From NCBI GenBank assembly GCA_032095175.1, contig DAMCZI010000031.1, positions 1-60,213 on the forward strand: 60,213 nt of DNA, in the 5' to 3' direction. Shown here in pieces: positions 1 to 7,035 of this stretch. The stretch is from DAMCZI01 sp032095175. Its GTDB lineage: Bacteria; Bacillota; Clostridia; Clostridiales; Caloramatoraceae. The position numbers were made by a program, and so were the translations under genes. Positions within the stretch are counted from its first letter, which is position 1, and each line of letters begins with the position of its first letter. Below the pieces are notes generated by a model that saw only the letters and a program-made list of their open reading frames with translations, was not told the origin of the DNA and did no database searches.

Positions 1-42
1 GAGCATTTTAAGCATTTTTCTATCCATGAGATTAATATTCAT
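1..42 (-). CDS. 5' end of an unidentified gene running off the window
   Basis: Only the first 14 codons lie in the window (MNINLMDRKMLKML). An AAGGAG ribosome site (57-52) stands 9 nt before the ATG, and a good promoter lies just upstream (TATAAT 78-73, TTGCGT 101-96, 17-bp spacer). The start is therefore well supported although the product cannot be recognised. It may belong to the decayed integrative element that follows or to DNA beyond it. Confidence 0.5.
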   Translation of the reverse strand, partial: MNINLMDRKMLKML

Positions 43-72
43 GATATCACACTCCTTATCTGTATTAAATCA

Positions 73-101
73 ATTATATCCTTTACTAAGAGGATACGCA
101 A
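73..101 (-). promoter_or_regulatory. Sigma-A type promoter for the partial gene at the left edge
   Basis: On the minus strand TTGCGT (101-96) and TATAAT (78-73) are separated by exactly 17 bp and point at the start codon at 42. The stretch from 102 to about 258 shows no recognisable gene. Confidence 0.5.
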
Positions 102-258
102 TTTTTTGCAAAATGGCCCTTATAATTCCTTTTTCATTCAGCGAAGAATATATATCAAATAGAACAAAATCAAAAACTATCCTCTTTTGCTCCACCTTAT
201 AGCATACTAAATAAGTATTAAGGTGCTGTTCAAGGTCTATTAAATCTTTATAGTATTT

Positions 259-469
259 AAAACTCCGAGAAACTTACGGAGGTAGCATTTAAAGTGTTTT
301 CTTCGGACATACCTCGCTCTGTAAGTGCTGCTGAAGCCCCGCCGAGGGTAAGAGCATTTTCGCCCATGACAATAAAGGCAAAACAGCGGAAGGATACCGA
401 AATTTCACAAAGGAGGTGTTGAAAATTGAAAAGCTCCGCCAAAAACATAAATCTGACATCGGTAGATGA
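259..469 (+). pseudogene. Remnant of a ParA-type ATPase (C-terminal part), frameshifted
   Basis: Conceptual translation across two frameshifts gives a ParA/Soj-like C-terminus: KLRETYGGSI, then KVFSSDIPRSVSAAEA, then EGKSIFAHDNKGKTAEGY and FTKEVLKIEK, ending at a TGA at 467-469. The first shift is an extra T near 290. The second is one missing base (or two extra) near 342. Everything upstream of residue KLRE is missing. The 3' end overlaps the parB start as in intact parAB pairs of conjugative elements. It cannot make a working partition ATPase. Confidence 0.7.
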
Positions 470-734
470 TTTGTTTTCCACAGAGGAAAGCAGAGCTGAT
501 GCAGGCAGAGAAAAGGTCATGAAGATAGCCTTGACAGAGCTGTTTCCGTTCAAAGATCACCCATTTAAGGTAAAAGACGATGAAACAATGGCAGAAACCG
601 CCGAGAGTATCAAGGAATATGGTGTGCTTGTGCCTGCAATCGCCCGTCCTCGTGATGAGGGCGGCTATGAGCTTGCCACTTTTGTTCGCAAACAATATCC
701 GTATCCTTTACACCGTGATTTACTTTTACTATGA
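426..734 (+). pseudogene. Truncated ParB-like partition protein of an integrative element
   Basis: The start is a TTG with an AAAGGAGGTG ribosome site (410-419). The first 84 residues read like the N-terminus of the ParB/Spo0J proteins of clostridial conjugative elements: a leader with NINLTSVDDLF, then ELFPFKDHPFKV, DDETMAETAESIKEYGVL and PAIARP. Homology stops at GGYELA, just before the expected GHRR box. The rest (about 680-734) is unrelated sequence, so a deletion has fused parB to other DNA and removed the catalytic/HTH part. Only a fragment of a DNA-binding N-domain could be made. Confidence 0.75.
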
Positions 735-787
735 TGGGAATGCTAAAAGCAAAATCATAATAACTAAATTGAGAGTAATGGATTAAA

Positions 788-1087
788 ATGATGACATTTG
801 AAAAGGTTTTAGAGATATTTAAAGATTATCTTGCAGAGGATACTGACAGCGAGGTTGTTCTCACCAAACACGGTTATACTGTGATGCAATGGGATGAAAA
901 ATCTAAGGACTGGTACGGGGTGGAATATTGCAAAACTCCCGAAGATTTACGTGAGGAACTTCTCAGCTCCTATCGCATGACTGAAGCTCAAAAGATAACA
1001 AAAACCAAACGAGAATTGACCGAGGAAGAAAGGAGAAAAATTCAAGAACTATGCCAAGGGTTAATTAACCGATGTGTTCAACAATAA
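788..1087 (+). CDS. Small conserved protein typical of clostridial integrative elements
   Basis: This 99-residue protein (MMTFEKVLEIFKDYL..., then SEVVLTKHGYTVMQWDE) has no membrane segment and an acidic, helical C-terminal half (ELTEEERRKIQELCQ). I recognise the sequence type as one that recurs beside parB in Firmicutes conjugative elements, but know no function for it. The start may be either ATG of the ATGATG pair. It lies between the parB remnant and the TetR cargo and looks intact. From 1088 to 1194 I see only AT-rich spacer. Confidence 0.65.
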   Translation: MMTFEKVLEIFKDYLAEDTDSEVVLTKHGYTVMQWDEKSKDWYGVEYCKTPEDLREELLSSYRMTEAQKITKTKRELTEEERRKIQELCQGLINRCVQQ

Positions 1088-1194
1088 AACTTCTGCTATA
1101 TTAAATGATTGCAGAGTTAGTATCTATGAGCTAAAGCATGGATATTAACTCTGTAATTTGGTTTTAAGAAAAGATGTAAGTTAAAAACTCGCTG

Positions 1195-1244
1195 TTGACC
1201 TGTTAGGTAAATAGCGCTATAATCAAATTGACCTAACAGGTCAA
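1195..1244 (+). promoter_or_regulatory. TetR-controlled promoter with two operator palindromes
   Basis: TTGACC (1195-1200), a 17-bp spacer and TATAAT (1218-1223) form a near-consensus promoter. A perfect 7-3-7 palindrome, TTGACCTAACAGGTCAA, covers 1228-1244 just after the -10. A second, slightly degenerate copy (TTGACCTGTTAGGTAA, 1195-1210) overlaps the -35 and spacer. The palindromes flank the promoter of a tetR gene, the classic autorepression layout. The ribosome site AAGGAGG follows at 1246-1252. Confidence 0.85.
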
Positions 1245-1260
1245 AAAGGAGGATAAATTC

Positions 1261-1884
1261 ATGGACAGTAAGCTAATGTCTTTAGAACCAGTGAAGCGTA
1301 ATGCCATTCTGAATGCTGCCTTAAAGGAATTTGCAGCAAAAGGCTTTGACAAAGCATCTACAAATATAATTGCAAAAGATGCTGAAATCTCCAAACCCTT
1401 ATTGTTTCATTATGTGGGTAATAAACAGGAACTTTTCCTATGTGTATATGATTATTTTTTTGATTTGCTTGATAAAGAATATTATTCAAAACTGGATTTC
1501 TCTCAGCAGGATATTTTTGATAGACTACGGCAATCGTATATTCTTCAAATCGAGCTTATAAAACTACATCCGTTGATTTTTGAATTTAGCAAACTCACTG
1601 TCGCAACTAATTCTGAAGAAATAAATAAAGAGCTAAAAAAAAGGAGCATAGAAAAGCAAGCATCGTGTAGTATCCAACTATTTGATACTGTAGATATAAC
1701 TAAATTTCGGAAAGGATTGGATATAGAAAAATGCAAGCAGTTTATTTTATGGGCTAATATCGGGTTTACAAATCAAATATTAGGTGATATTTGTAATACA
1801 CCTCATTGTGAAATAGATTATGAAATAATACTACAAACACTTGATGAGTATTTTGTGGAATTAAAGAAAGTATTCTATGAATAG
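1261..1884 (+). CDS. TetR/AcrR family transcriptional repressor
   Basis: This 207-residue protein has a typical N-terminal TetR helix-turn-helix (about residues 12-60: ILNAALKEFAAKGFDKAS, then IAKDAEISKPLLFHYVGNKQELF). The rest is a helical ligand/dimerisation domain with no clear family. The start follows AAGGAGG by 8 nt. Two operator-like palindromes overlap its promoter, so it probably represses itself and the M23 peptidase gene, whose start overlaps its stop by 8 nt. The inducer is unknown. It sits in the cargo position of a decayed conjugative element and appears intact. Confidence 0.9.
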   Translation: MDSKLMSLEPVKRNAILNAALKEFAAKGFDKASTNIIAKDAEISKPLLFHYVGNKQELFLCVYDYFFDLLDKEYYSKLDFSQQDIFDRLRQSYILQIELIKLHPLIFEFSKLTVATNSEEINKELKKRSIEKQASCSIQLFDTVDITKFRKGLDIEKCKQFILWANIGFTNQILGDICNTPHCEIDYEIILQTLDEYFVELKKVFYE

Positions 1885-2698
1885 GGAATTTAAAAATGCA
1901 TATTGCAATCAAAAGCGAAAAAATAGAGTAATATGCGCAATGATGATATTACTGCTTGCCATTATAATATTAGTTGCCTTTAGAGAATTACAAAACAGAA
2001 GGAGGATAATGAATGAAATGAAAAACCCAATTATTGTGGGATTTCCTTTGAGGGGTGAATGGCTATCTCCCAACACCCCGGGAACAAAAATTCCAAGCCA
2101 CGGAACAAACCAGTTAGGAACAAGATATGCTTATGACTTTATCCAAGTGGATTGGAAAAGGCTTGGCTTACCTGCTTATCGTGGCAGTTTAGCACAATAT
2201 CTTTTACATGGAATGCCATTGAAAGAATACTATTGTTGGGGACAAGATGTATATTCCCCTTGCGATGGAACTGTTATTCAAGCTCAAGACGGATATGAAG
2301 AACGTGAACGAACAAATTTACGTTCAGATATGGCTAATGCTTATAAAAATGCACATTATTTCGACCCTGAAACAGATGATGTTCAATCGGTTGCAGGCAA
2401 CCACATTATTATAGAATGTGGAGATAATGTGTACGCTGCATTAGTACATCTTCAAACAGGTTCTATTCAAGTTTCAGTTGGTCAGAGCATCAAAAAAGGT
2501 GAGGTTATTGGCAGAGTAGGGCATTCGGGAAATTCATTTGCTCCCCATCTACATTTTCAACTTATGGATAGCAGTAATATAGCTACTGCAAATGGATTGC
2601 CATGTGCTTTTGAAGAATATGAGCTGTTTCAAAATGGCACTTGGGAAAAAGTGATTAACGGCATTCCAACTGATAAAGACCATATAAAATTTAACTGA
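1877..2698 (+). CDS. Membrane-anchored M23 (LytM/lysostaphin-type) metallopeptidase
   Basis: This 273-residue protein has a basic N-terminus, one membrane anchor (about residues 19-36, ICAMMILLLAIIILVAF) and an extracellular peptidase_M23 domain. Zinc-ligand motifs are visible: SHGTNQLGTRYAYDF (His...Asp), GNHIIIECG, LVHLQTGSI and the HLHF box. M23 enzymes usually cut peptidoglycan peptide cross-links, so it likely acts on the cell wall. It is translationally coupled to the TetR gene and so presumably induced through that repressor. As mobile-element cargo it could give wall remodelling or protection against a wall-directed agent, but no substrate can be read from the sequence. A downstream internal ATG would give an unanchored form. 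Confidence 0.82.
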   Translation: MNREFKNAYCNQKRKNRVICAMMILLLAIIILVAFRELQNRRRIMNEMKNPIIVGFPLRGEWLSPNTPGTKIPSHGTNQLGTRYAYDFIQVDWKRLGLPAYRGSLAQYLLHGMPLKEYYCWGQDVYSPCDGTVIQAQDGYEERERTNLRSDMANAYKNAHYFDPETDDVQSVAGNHIIIECGDNVYAALVHLQTGSIQVSVGQSIKKGEVIGRVGHSGNSFAPHLHFQLMDSSNIATANGLPCAFEEYELFQNGTWEKVINGIPTDKDHIKFN

Positions 2699-2724
2699 AA
2701 ACCAACGAAGGAGTTATTGGTGTT

Positions 2725-2913
2725 ATGAATGAAATACAATGGATTTTATGTCTGGTTTGCAATAACAAAACAAGAACTAAAATACTTCAGAGTACGGAAT
2801 TAATACAGTTTCCACTATTCTGCCCCAAATGCAAACACGAAACGATAATCAATGCAAAGCAACTAAATATCACAGTAATAAAAGAGCCAGACGCACAGAC
2901 GCAGAGCCGATAA
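2725..2913 (+). CDS. Cysteine-rich KTR domain protein
   Basis: This 62-residue protein has two CxxC pairs (CLVC near residue 9, CPKC near residue 33) and the NNKTRTKI motif after the first pair, the signature of the Cys_rich_KTR family. Such proteins probably bind zinc. They are commonly found on Tn916-like elements beside resistance cargo and have no established role. A GGAG ribosome site lies ahead of the ATG. The coding end overlaps a strong terminator. Confidence 0.8.
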   Translation: MNEIQWILCLVCNNKTRTKILQSTELIQFPLFCPKCKHETIINAKQLNITVIKEPDAQTQSR

Positions 2914-2957
2914 CCAATGAGAGTTCATACTCATGGTTATCGGCTCTGTTTGTTTTT
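2902..2957 (+). terminator. Strong intrinsic terminator ending the cargo operon
   Basis: A perfect 15-bp stem, CAGAGCCGATAACCA (2902-2916) with its complement (2934-2948), is followed by TTTGTTTTT. The stem starts inside the last codons of the KTR gene. Confidence 0.88.
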
Positions 2958-2977
2958 AGAGAAAATCAACCATACAC

Positions 2978-3310
2978 CTACTCCTTTGTTTGACTTTCCA
3001 ATGCGGCTTTCACAGTTGCTTTTATAATTTCCATTGACCGTTCATCGCAGTTGTATAGCATACGAATAAGGTCTTCTATTTCGGTATCTTTGCAGGGCTT
3101 GTCGGGATAGAAGATTAAATTTGGATTGATTGCTAATGCTCGAATTAGCTTGAGTAGTATATCAAGCTTTGGTTTTTTTTGCTCGTTTTCAATGCGATAT
3201 ATGTATCGCTCAGATATGTCAATTTGAGCAGCCAGTGCTTCTATCGTTATATCAGCGTTCTCACGAGCAGACTTAATAACGCTACTTAATATGTCAGTTT
3301 CATTATGCAC
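2978..3310 (-). CDS. XRE-family (Cro/CI-type) regulator of the integrative element
   Basis: This 110-residue protein has an N-terminal helix-turn-helix (about residues 12-65: IKSARENADITIEALAAQ, ISERYIYRIENEQKKPKLD) and a short helical tail. The start is GTG at 3310 with AGGAGG (3326-3321) 10 nt upstream. It is convergent with the cargo operon. It stands where Tn916-like elements carry a Cro-like regulator between the KTR gene and the sigma-like gene, so it likely regulated transfer or excision. It is intact although its target genes are mostly gone. Confidence 0.85.
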   Translation of the reverse strand: MHNETDILSSVIKSARENADITIEALAAQIDISERYIYRIENEQKKPKLDILLKLIRALAINPNLIFYPDKPCKDTEIEDLIRMLYNCDERSMEIIKATVKAALESQTKE

Positions 3311-3452
3311 TTATGGTTCACCTCCTAACTACAATTTTATCAGCTTATGCCATGTTGATAATGGCATAGCAATTCAATTATATCTGAACTGATTAACGGC
3401 TACCCCGCCAAAAAAAAACGAGGTTTTGTCGGGGTGCTTTAACACGCTCATA

Positions 3453-3490
3453 CCCTTCCAATCCAAGTTTTAGGATTGGAGGGATTTTTT
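3453..3490 (+). terminator. Hairpin plus T-tract between the regulator and the sigma-like stub
   Basis: CCCTTCCAATCC (3453-3464) pairs with GGATTGGAGGG (3473-3483) with one bulge and is followed by ATTTTTTTA. A weaker ACCCCG/CGGGGT hairpin lies just before it (3402-3407 with 3430-3435). Confidence 0.6.
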
Positions 3491-3654
3491 TATGTGTTGG
3501 AATAATACCAATGTTTCGTTGCTTGTTCGTAGCAACGAATATGAAGCTATGTAGAAAAACATCTTTTTAGTGGTACACGGTCAAAAAAAGCCATCGATTA
3601 AGTCGTGTGGATTATTGCCACCTCTATGAACTGACGGTTCTTGTTTTATATGAC

Positions 3655-3802
3655 ACAACAAAAAGCACACCTATCGTGTGGAGCATTGCTCCGCCGTACA
3701 AGTGTGCTTTTACTTATTCCTTTGAGGTAAAACCTCGCTGCCGCTCCCCACCGCTGTCCTTTCGATTTCAGCAAACCTCAAAATCGAAAGGATGGTACAA
3801 CC
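3655..3802 (+). promoter_or_regulatory. Structured leader ahead of the sigma-like stub
   Basis: Two hairpins are visible. AAAAGCACAC (3661-3670) pairs with GTGTGCTTTT (3702-3711). CCTTTCGATTT (3758-3768) pairs perfectly with AAATCGAAAGG (3781-3791). The second stem contains the AAAGG that would serve as ribosome site for the ATG at 3803, so it could hide that site. The rest of 3311-3654 holds no convincing gene, only the terminator and a TTCGTTGC/GCAACGAA hairpin near 3515-3539. Confidence 0.45.
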
Positions 3803-3865
3803 ATGAAAAGAATTAACTTAAAAGATTACTACGCACATATAACCGTAGACACATACATTGATTAA
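3803..3865 (+). pseudogene. 20-codon stub of an element sigma-like gene
   Basis: The reading frame starts MKRINLKDYYAHITVDTYID and stops at 3863-3865. The start resembles the small sigma-70-like proteins of clostridial and Tn916-type elements, which are normally over 100 residues long. Here the sequence switches directly into the middle of a serine recombinase gene at about 3862, so an internal deletion joined the two genes. Confidence 0.6.
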
Positions 3866-4965
3866 CCCAATGGAGTACCCACTTCATAAGAATGATAATT
3901 AACAATCCTGTGTACTCTGGAAAAATCGCTTTTGGCAGGCGAACAAGAGAAAAAGTCAAAGGAACTAAAAACGAATACCGCCAAGTACATCAAGATGAAT
4001 ATATTCTTGCCGATGGTCAGCATGAAGCCATTATTAGTGAGGAACTTTGGCAAAAAGCCCATGAAAAGCGTGAACTAACTGGTGTGAAATCCCCCTCAAA
4101 AATTGGACGTGATAGAGCACATTTATTAAGTGGTATTTTGAAATGTCCTAAATGCGGTGGGCCGATGTACACCAATAAACACGCATGGACAAATAAAGAT
4201 GGCACTTACAAGGAAATTTACTATTATGTATGCAGCAAGGCTCGTACAGCAAGAGGTAAAAACTGTGACTACAAAGCGATGCTAAAGAAAACAGACATTG
4301 AGCCACTTGTTATTGAAGCAATCAGAGAGCTTATTCAAAATCAAGACTTTGCAGAAGAAATCAAGTCAAGGATTGGCAAAGAAATCGACACTACTACTCT
4401 AAACAGAGAGCTGAAAAACTATGAAACCAAGCTCAGAGAAGTAGACCTAAATAAAGCCCGTCTTGAAAATGAAATTGACAGCTTGCCAGAGGATACCCGT
4501 TTTAGGGAACGCAAGCTCCACAATATGACCCTACGGCTTGATGGACTGTACGATGTTATTATAGAGCTTGAAGAAAAAATCGAAGATGTAAAGTTACGCC
4601 GCAAGGCTGTGGAGCAAGATGCTATTACATTAGAGAACATCTACACCTTATTGTCAAACTTCGAGAAGGTATATGATAAAATCAGCGATGAAGAAAGAAA
4701 ATCCCTAATTTCTTCGTTAATCAAAGAAATAGAGATTTTCCCATGTGATGAATCAGAGCTACCTCTGAAGTCAATTTTATTCAATTTCCCGGTTTATAAG
4801 GACGGTGGAGATGTTTACGAATTTTTGTGGGACAAAAGTACGCACGTTTCCACATGTGCCGTCATCGGAAACATATCCACAGGCTGTATCTCCTCCACTG
4901 TATATCCCAGCTCCTTCAAGATTCCTAAATCCCTAGCTAATGTTCCTGGGTCACATGAAACGTAG
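3862..4965 (+). pseudogene. Large serine recombinase, N-terminal catalytic domain deleted
   Basis: In-frame sequence begins STHFIRMIINNPVYSGKIAF, the recombinase domain of large serine integrases. It continues through a zinc ribbon (CPKCGGPMY near residue 91 of the ORF, then YVCSKARTARGKNC) and a long coiled coil (about residues 175-260). The resolvase domain with the nucleophilic serine is absent, so it cannot recombine. After about 4840 the frame passes through the att core and reads antisense to rlmD, giving a chimeric tail of about 40 residues. The first usable ATG is at 3892. Such enzymes carry out integration and excision of conjugative elements. Confidence 0.88.
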
Positions 4966-6200
4966 ACCATTCTCTCTGGTTTCATCTTAGCTATTGCTTC
5001 TAATAGCTCTCTTTCGCAGCCCTTTCTTGGGGGATCTACTACAACTACATCTGCCTTAATCCCCTTCTTTATCATATCTGGGATTACCTTTTCAGATTCC
5101 CCTACAATAAACTCCGCATTTTCTATTCCATTTACCTTGGCATTTTCGATAGCATTTTCTATTGCCTGTGGAACTATTTCAACTCCGTATACCTTTTTAG
5201 CCTTTTGAGCAAGAAAGAGGGATATGGTGCCTGTACCACAGTATGCATCAAATACCACTTCGTTTCCTGTAAGTCCTGCATACTCAAGGGCTTTGTTGTA
5301 TAGCACCTCTGTTTGTATAGGATTTACCTGGAAGAAGGATAATGGAGATATTGTAAACCTGAAGTCCCCTATGTAGTCCGTTATAAAGGGTTCTCCCCAA
5401 AGGGTTATGTTCTCTTCACCAAGTATTACATTGGATCTTTTTGTGTTAATGTTTTGTATTATGCCCTTTATTCCTTCGACGTTTTTTGTAATTAAATCAA
5501 CTAGCTCTTTGGTATGAGGAAGTTTTTTTCCATTGGTAACAAGGACCACCATTACCTCTTTGGTTTTAAAGCCTCTTCTAACCATTATGTGTCTTACAAT
5601 TCCTTTGCCTGTTTCTTCGTTGTAGGTTTCTATATTGTTTTGTTTAATCCATTGTCTCACAAACTTAACTACTATATCTGCACTCTTGTTTTGTATGTAG
5701 CAGGTTTCTGTGTCGATGATTTCATGGCTCCTTGGGGCATAGAAACCTATTCTAATATCATTTTCTCTTCCTCCTACAGGAAGCTGTACCTTGTTTCTGT
5801 ACCTTTCTGGCTGCTCCATGCCTAATGTTGGATGTACAAGGACATCATCTATTTTACCTATTCTTTTTACTGTTTCAGCCACTATATTTCTTTTAAGCTC
5901 AAGCTGGGATTCATAGGATGTATGCATGAGCTGACAGCCACCACATCTTTTATATATGCCGCATATGGGCTCTCTTCTTTCCTTGGATGGTTCTATAACC
6001 CTTAGAAGCTTACCTACTCCATAGCTCTTTGTAAGCTTTATTATCTTTGCTTCAACAATCTCTCCAGGAAGTGCTTCCTTTACGAATACAGTAAAGTTAT
6101 CTACTTTCCCTACTCCTTCACCTTCATGACCTATTCCTATTATTTCAACTTTGTAGTCTTCGTTCTTTTCAACTGGTATTATATTTTGCAAATCTATCAC
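4815..6200 (-). CDS. rlmD: 23S rRNA (uracil-5-)-methyltransferase, RlmD/RlmCD type
   Basis: This 461-residue protein makes 5-methyluridine in 23S rRNA using S-adenosylmethionine. It shows an N-terminal TRAM domain (about 10-70), an iron-sulfur cysteine cluster (CGIYKRCGGCQLMH, about 80-95), a Rossmann methyltransferase core (VVFDAYCGTGTISLFLA, about 313) and the catalytic cysteine motif VSCDPGTLARD (about 418). Length is normal. The extreme C-terminus (CVLLSHKNS) appears to come from the integrated element, which keeps the frame open. Firmicutes often have one enzyme for U747 and U1939, and sequence alone does not settle which is used here. Confidence 0.93.
   Translation of the reverse strand: MIDLQNIIPVEKNEDYKVEIIGIGHEGEGVGKVDNFTVFVKEALPGEIVEAKIIKLTKSYGVGKLLRVIEPSKERREPICGIYKRCGGCQLMHTSYESQLELKRNIVAETVKRIGKIDDVLVHPTLGMEQPERYRNKVQLPVGGRENDIRIGFYAPRSHEIIDTETCYIQNKSADIVVKFVRQWIKQNNIETYNEETGKGIVRHIMVRRGFKTKEVMVVLVTNGKKLPHTKELVDLITKNVEGIKGIIQNINTKRSNVILGEENITLWGEPFITDYIGDFRFTISPLSFFQVNPIQTEVLYNKALEYAGLTGNEVVFDAYCGTGTISLFLAQKAKKVYGVEIVPQAIENAIENAKVNGIENAEFIVGESEKVIPDMIKKGIKADVVVVDPPRKGCERELLEAIAKMKPERMVYVSCDPGTLARDLGILKELGYTVEEIQPVDMFPMTAHVETCVLLSHKNS
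4838..4866. other. Likely attachment junction of the integrative element in the 3' end of rlmD
   Basis: This is where recombinase sequence gives way to rlmD sequence. The shared block is around CACGTTTCCACATGTGCC; read on the minus strand it encodes the conserved TAHVET of rlmD. rlmD (rumA) 3' ends are known integration sites for serine-recombinase elements in Firmicutes. The last rlmD codons after HVET are therefore probably supplied by the element. No second copy is visible near the left edge, so the other att lies outside the window or is lost. Confidence 0.6.
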
Positions 6201-6275
6201 CCTTTTTTCAAATCAATAATTTTCTCTAATAAAACTTATTTTATCAGATATGTGGGGAAATTGCATGATTTTCTT

Positions 6276-6354
6276 TCATTGAAGGAGATAAATATTCCTT
6301 GATTCATTAATTGCACAACACCCAATGTAAAATCTTTAGTACCATTAATATAAT
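6276..6354 (+). repeat. Partial copy of dual-hairpin intergenic repeat family A
   Basis: It contains the family A right half: ATATTCCTTGATTCATTAAT, then TGCACAACACCCAATG, then TAAAATCTTTAGTACCATTA. The left CATAAATG hairpin is missing or degenerate. Confidence 0.55.
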
Positions 6355-6361
6355 AAATAAT

Positions 6362-6396
6362 AAAAATACCCTTCATCAATGGTGAAGGATATTTTT
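6362..6396 (-). terminator. Terminator of the DUF378 gene
   Basis: A stem between AATACCCTTCA and TGAAGGATATT lies 15 nt after the stop codon. On the minus strand it is followed by TTTTTA. Confidence 0.7.
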
Positions 6397-6410
6397 AAAT
6401 TAAGTATCAG

Positions 6411-6629
6411 TTAATCTTCGATTCTATCCCTGTCTCCAAATTTACTTGTGGTGTAAATTAGGTAAAGTCCACTGATGCCAACAAGAGTATAAATGATTCT
6501 GCTTAGAAGGCTCATGGTACCAAATAGAAATGCCACTAAATCAAAGCTGAAAATTCCTATAAGCCCCCAATTTATTGCTCCTACTATTGTCAGTATAATA
6601 GCGATCCAATCAAGAGCATCAACTCTCAT
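6411..6629 (-). CDS. DUF378 small membrane protein
   Basis: This protein is 72 residues from the ATG at 6629, which follows AAGGGAGGAAGAG. It has two membrane helices (about 6-28 and 38-60) with the motif GAINWGLIGIFSFDLV, typical of DUF378 proteins. Function is unknown in the family. It is monocistronic, with a terminator downstream. A longer frame starting 9 codons upstream lacks a ribosome site. Confidence 0.82.
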   Translation of the reverse strand: MRVDALDWIAIILTIVGAINWGLIGIFSFDLVAFLFGTMSLLSRIIYTLVGISGLYLIYTTSKFGDRDRIED

Positions 6630-6782
6630 AACTCTTCCTCCCTTGAATAATATCATTGTTGGTCTATTAAATCATTTTAAAAAGTTTTCTTTAACCAACA
6701 AATTTATTACCTATTTCAAATATAATTTGTATCAAATTGCCTGTTTTTATGCTGTTACATTTTGGGTTAACTGTGTTAAAAA

Positions 6783-6871
6783 GGTAACAAGCACTTGAGT
6801 TTTGAGTTATTTAATAAAAGCATCTGGCCATGCTTTTGATTAAATAACTCAAAACTCAAGAGCCTGTCACC
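6783..6871. repeat. Palindromic repeat family C, copy 1
   Basis: A long hairpin: CTTGAGTTTTGAGTTATTTA (from 6794) with its complement TAAATAACTCAAAACTCAAG (to 6860), loop around CATCTGGCCATG, flanked by GTAACAAGCA and AGCCTGTCACC. Related copies are at 34869-34956 and 54334-54397. Apart from this copy, 6657-7035 holds only spacer and the terminator at 6908-6937. Confidence 0.8.
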
Positions 6872-6907
6872 TAACTCATAACTAGAGAACAAGAAGCTTA
6901 GAGTCAC

Positions 6908-6937
6908 ATAAAAAAAGGCACACCCTTTAGGGTGTGC
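6908..6937 (-). terminator. Terminator downstream of the aldo/keto reductase
   Basis: A perfect 8-bp stem, GCACACCC (6918-6925) with GGGTGTGC (6930-6937), is followed on the minus strand by CTTTTTTTATG. Confidence 0.8.
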
Positions 6938-7035
6938 AGGTGTAGAATCAGCTACCGACGCTAATAAAAAACGACATAGCTAATAAGATTATTGGCTAAA
7001 TTCATTTAGAATATTCACAGTATATCATATAAATA

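Noticed and set aside
3607..3816. Plus-strand 69-codon frame before the sigma-like stub
   Set aside because: It runs through two strong hairpins, has no ribosome site and no protein-like composition. It is better explained as structured leader DNA.
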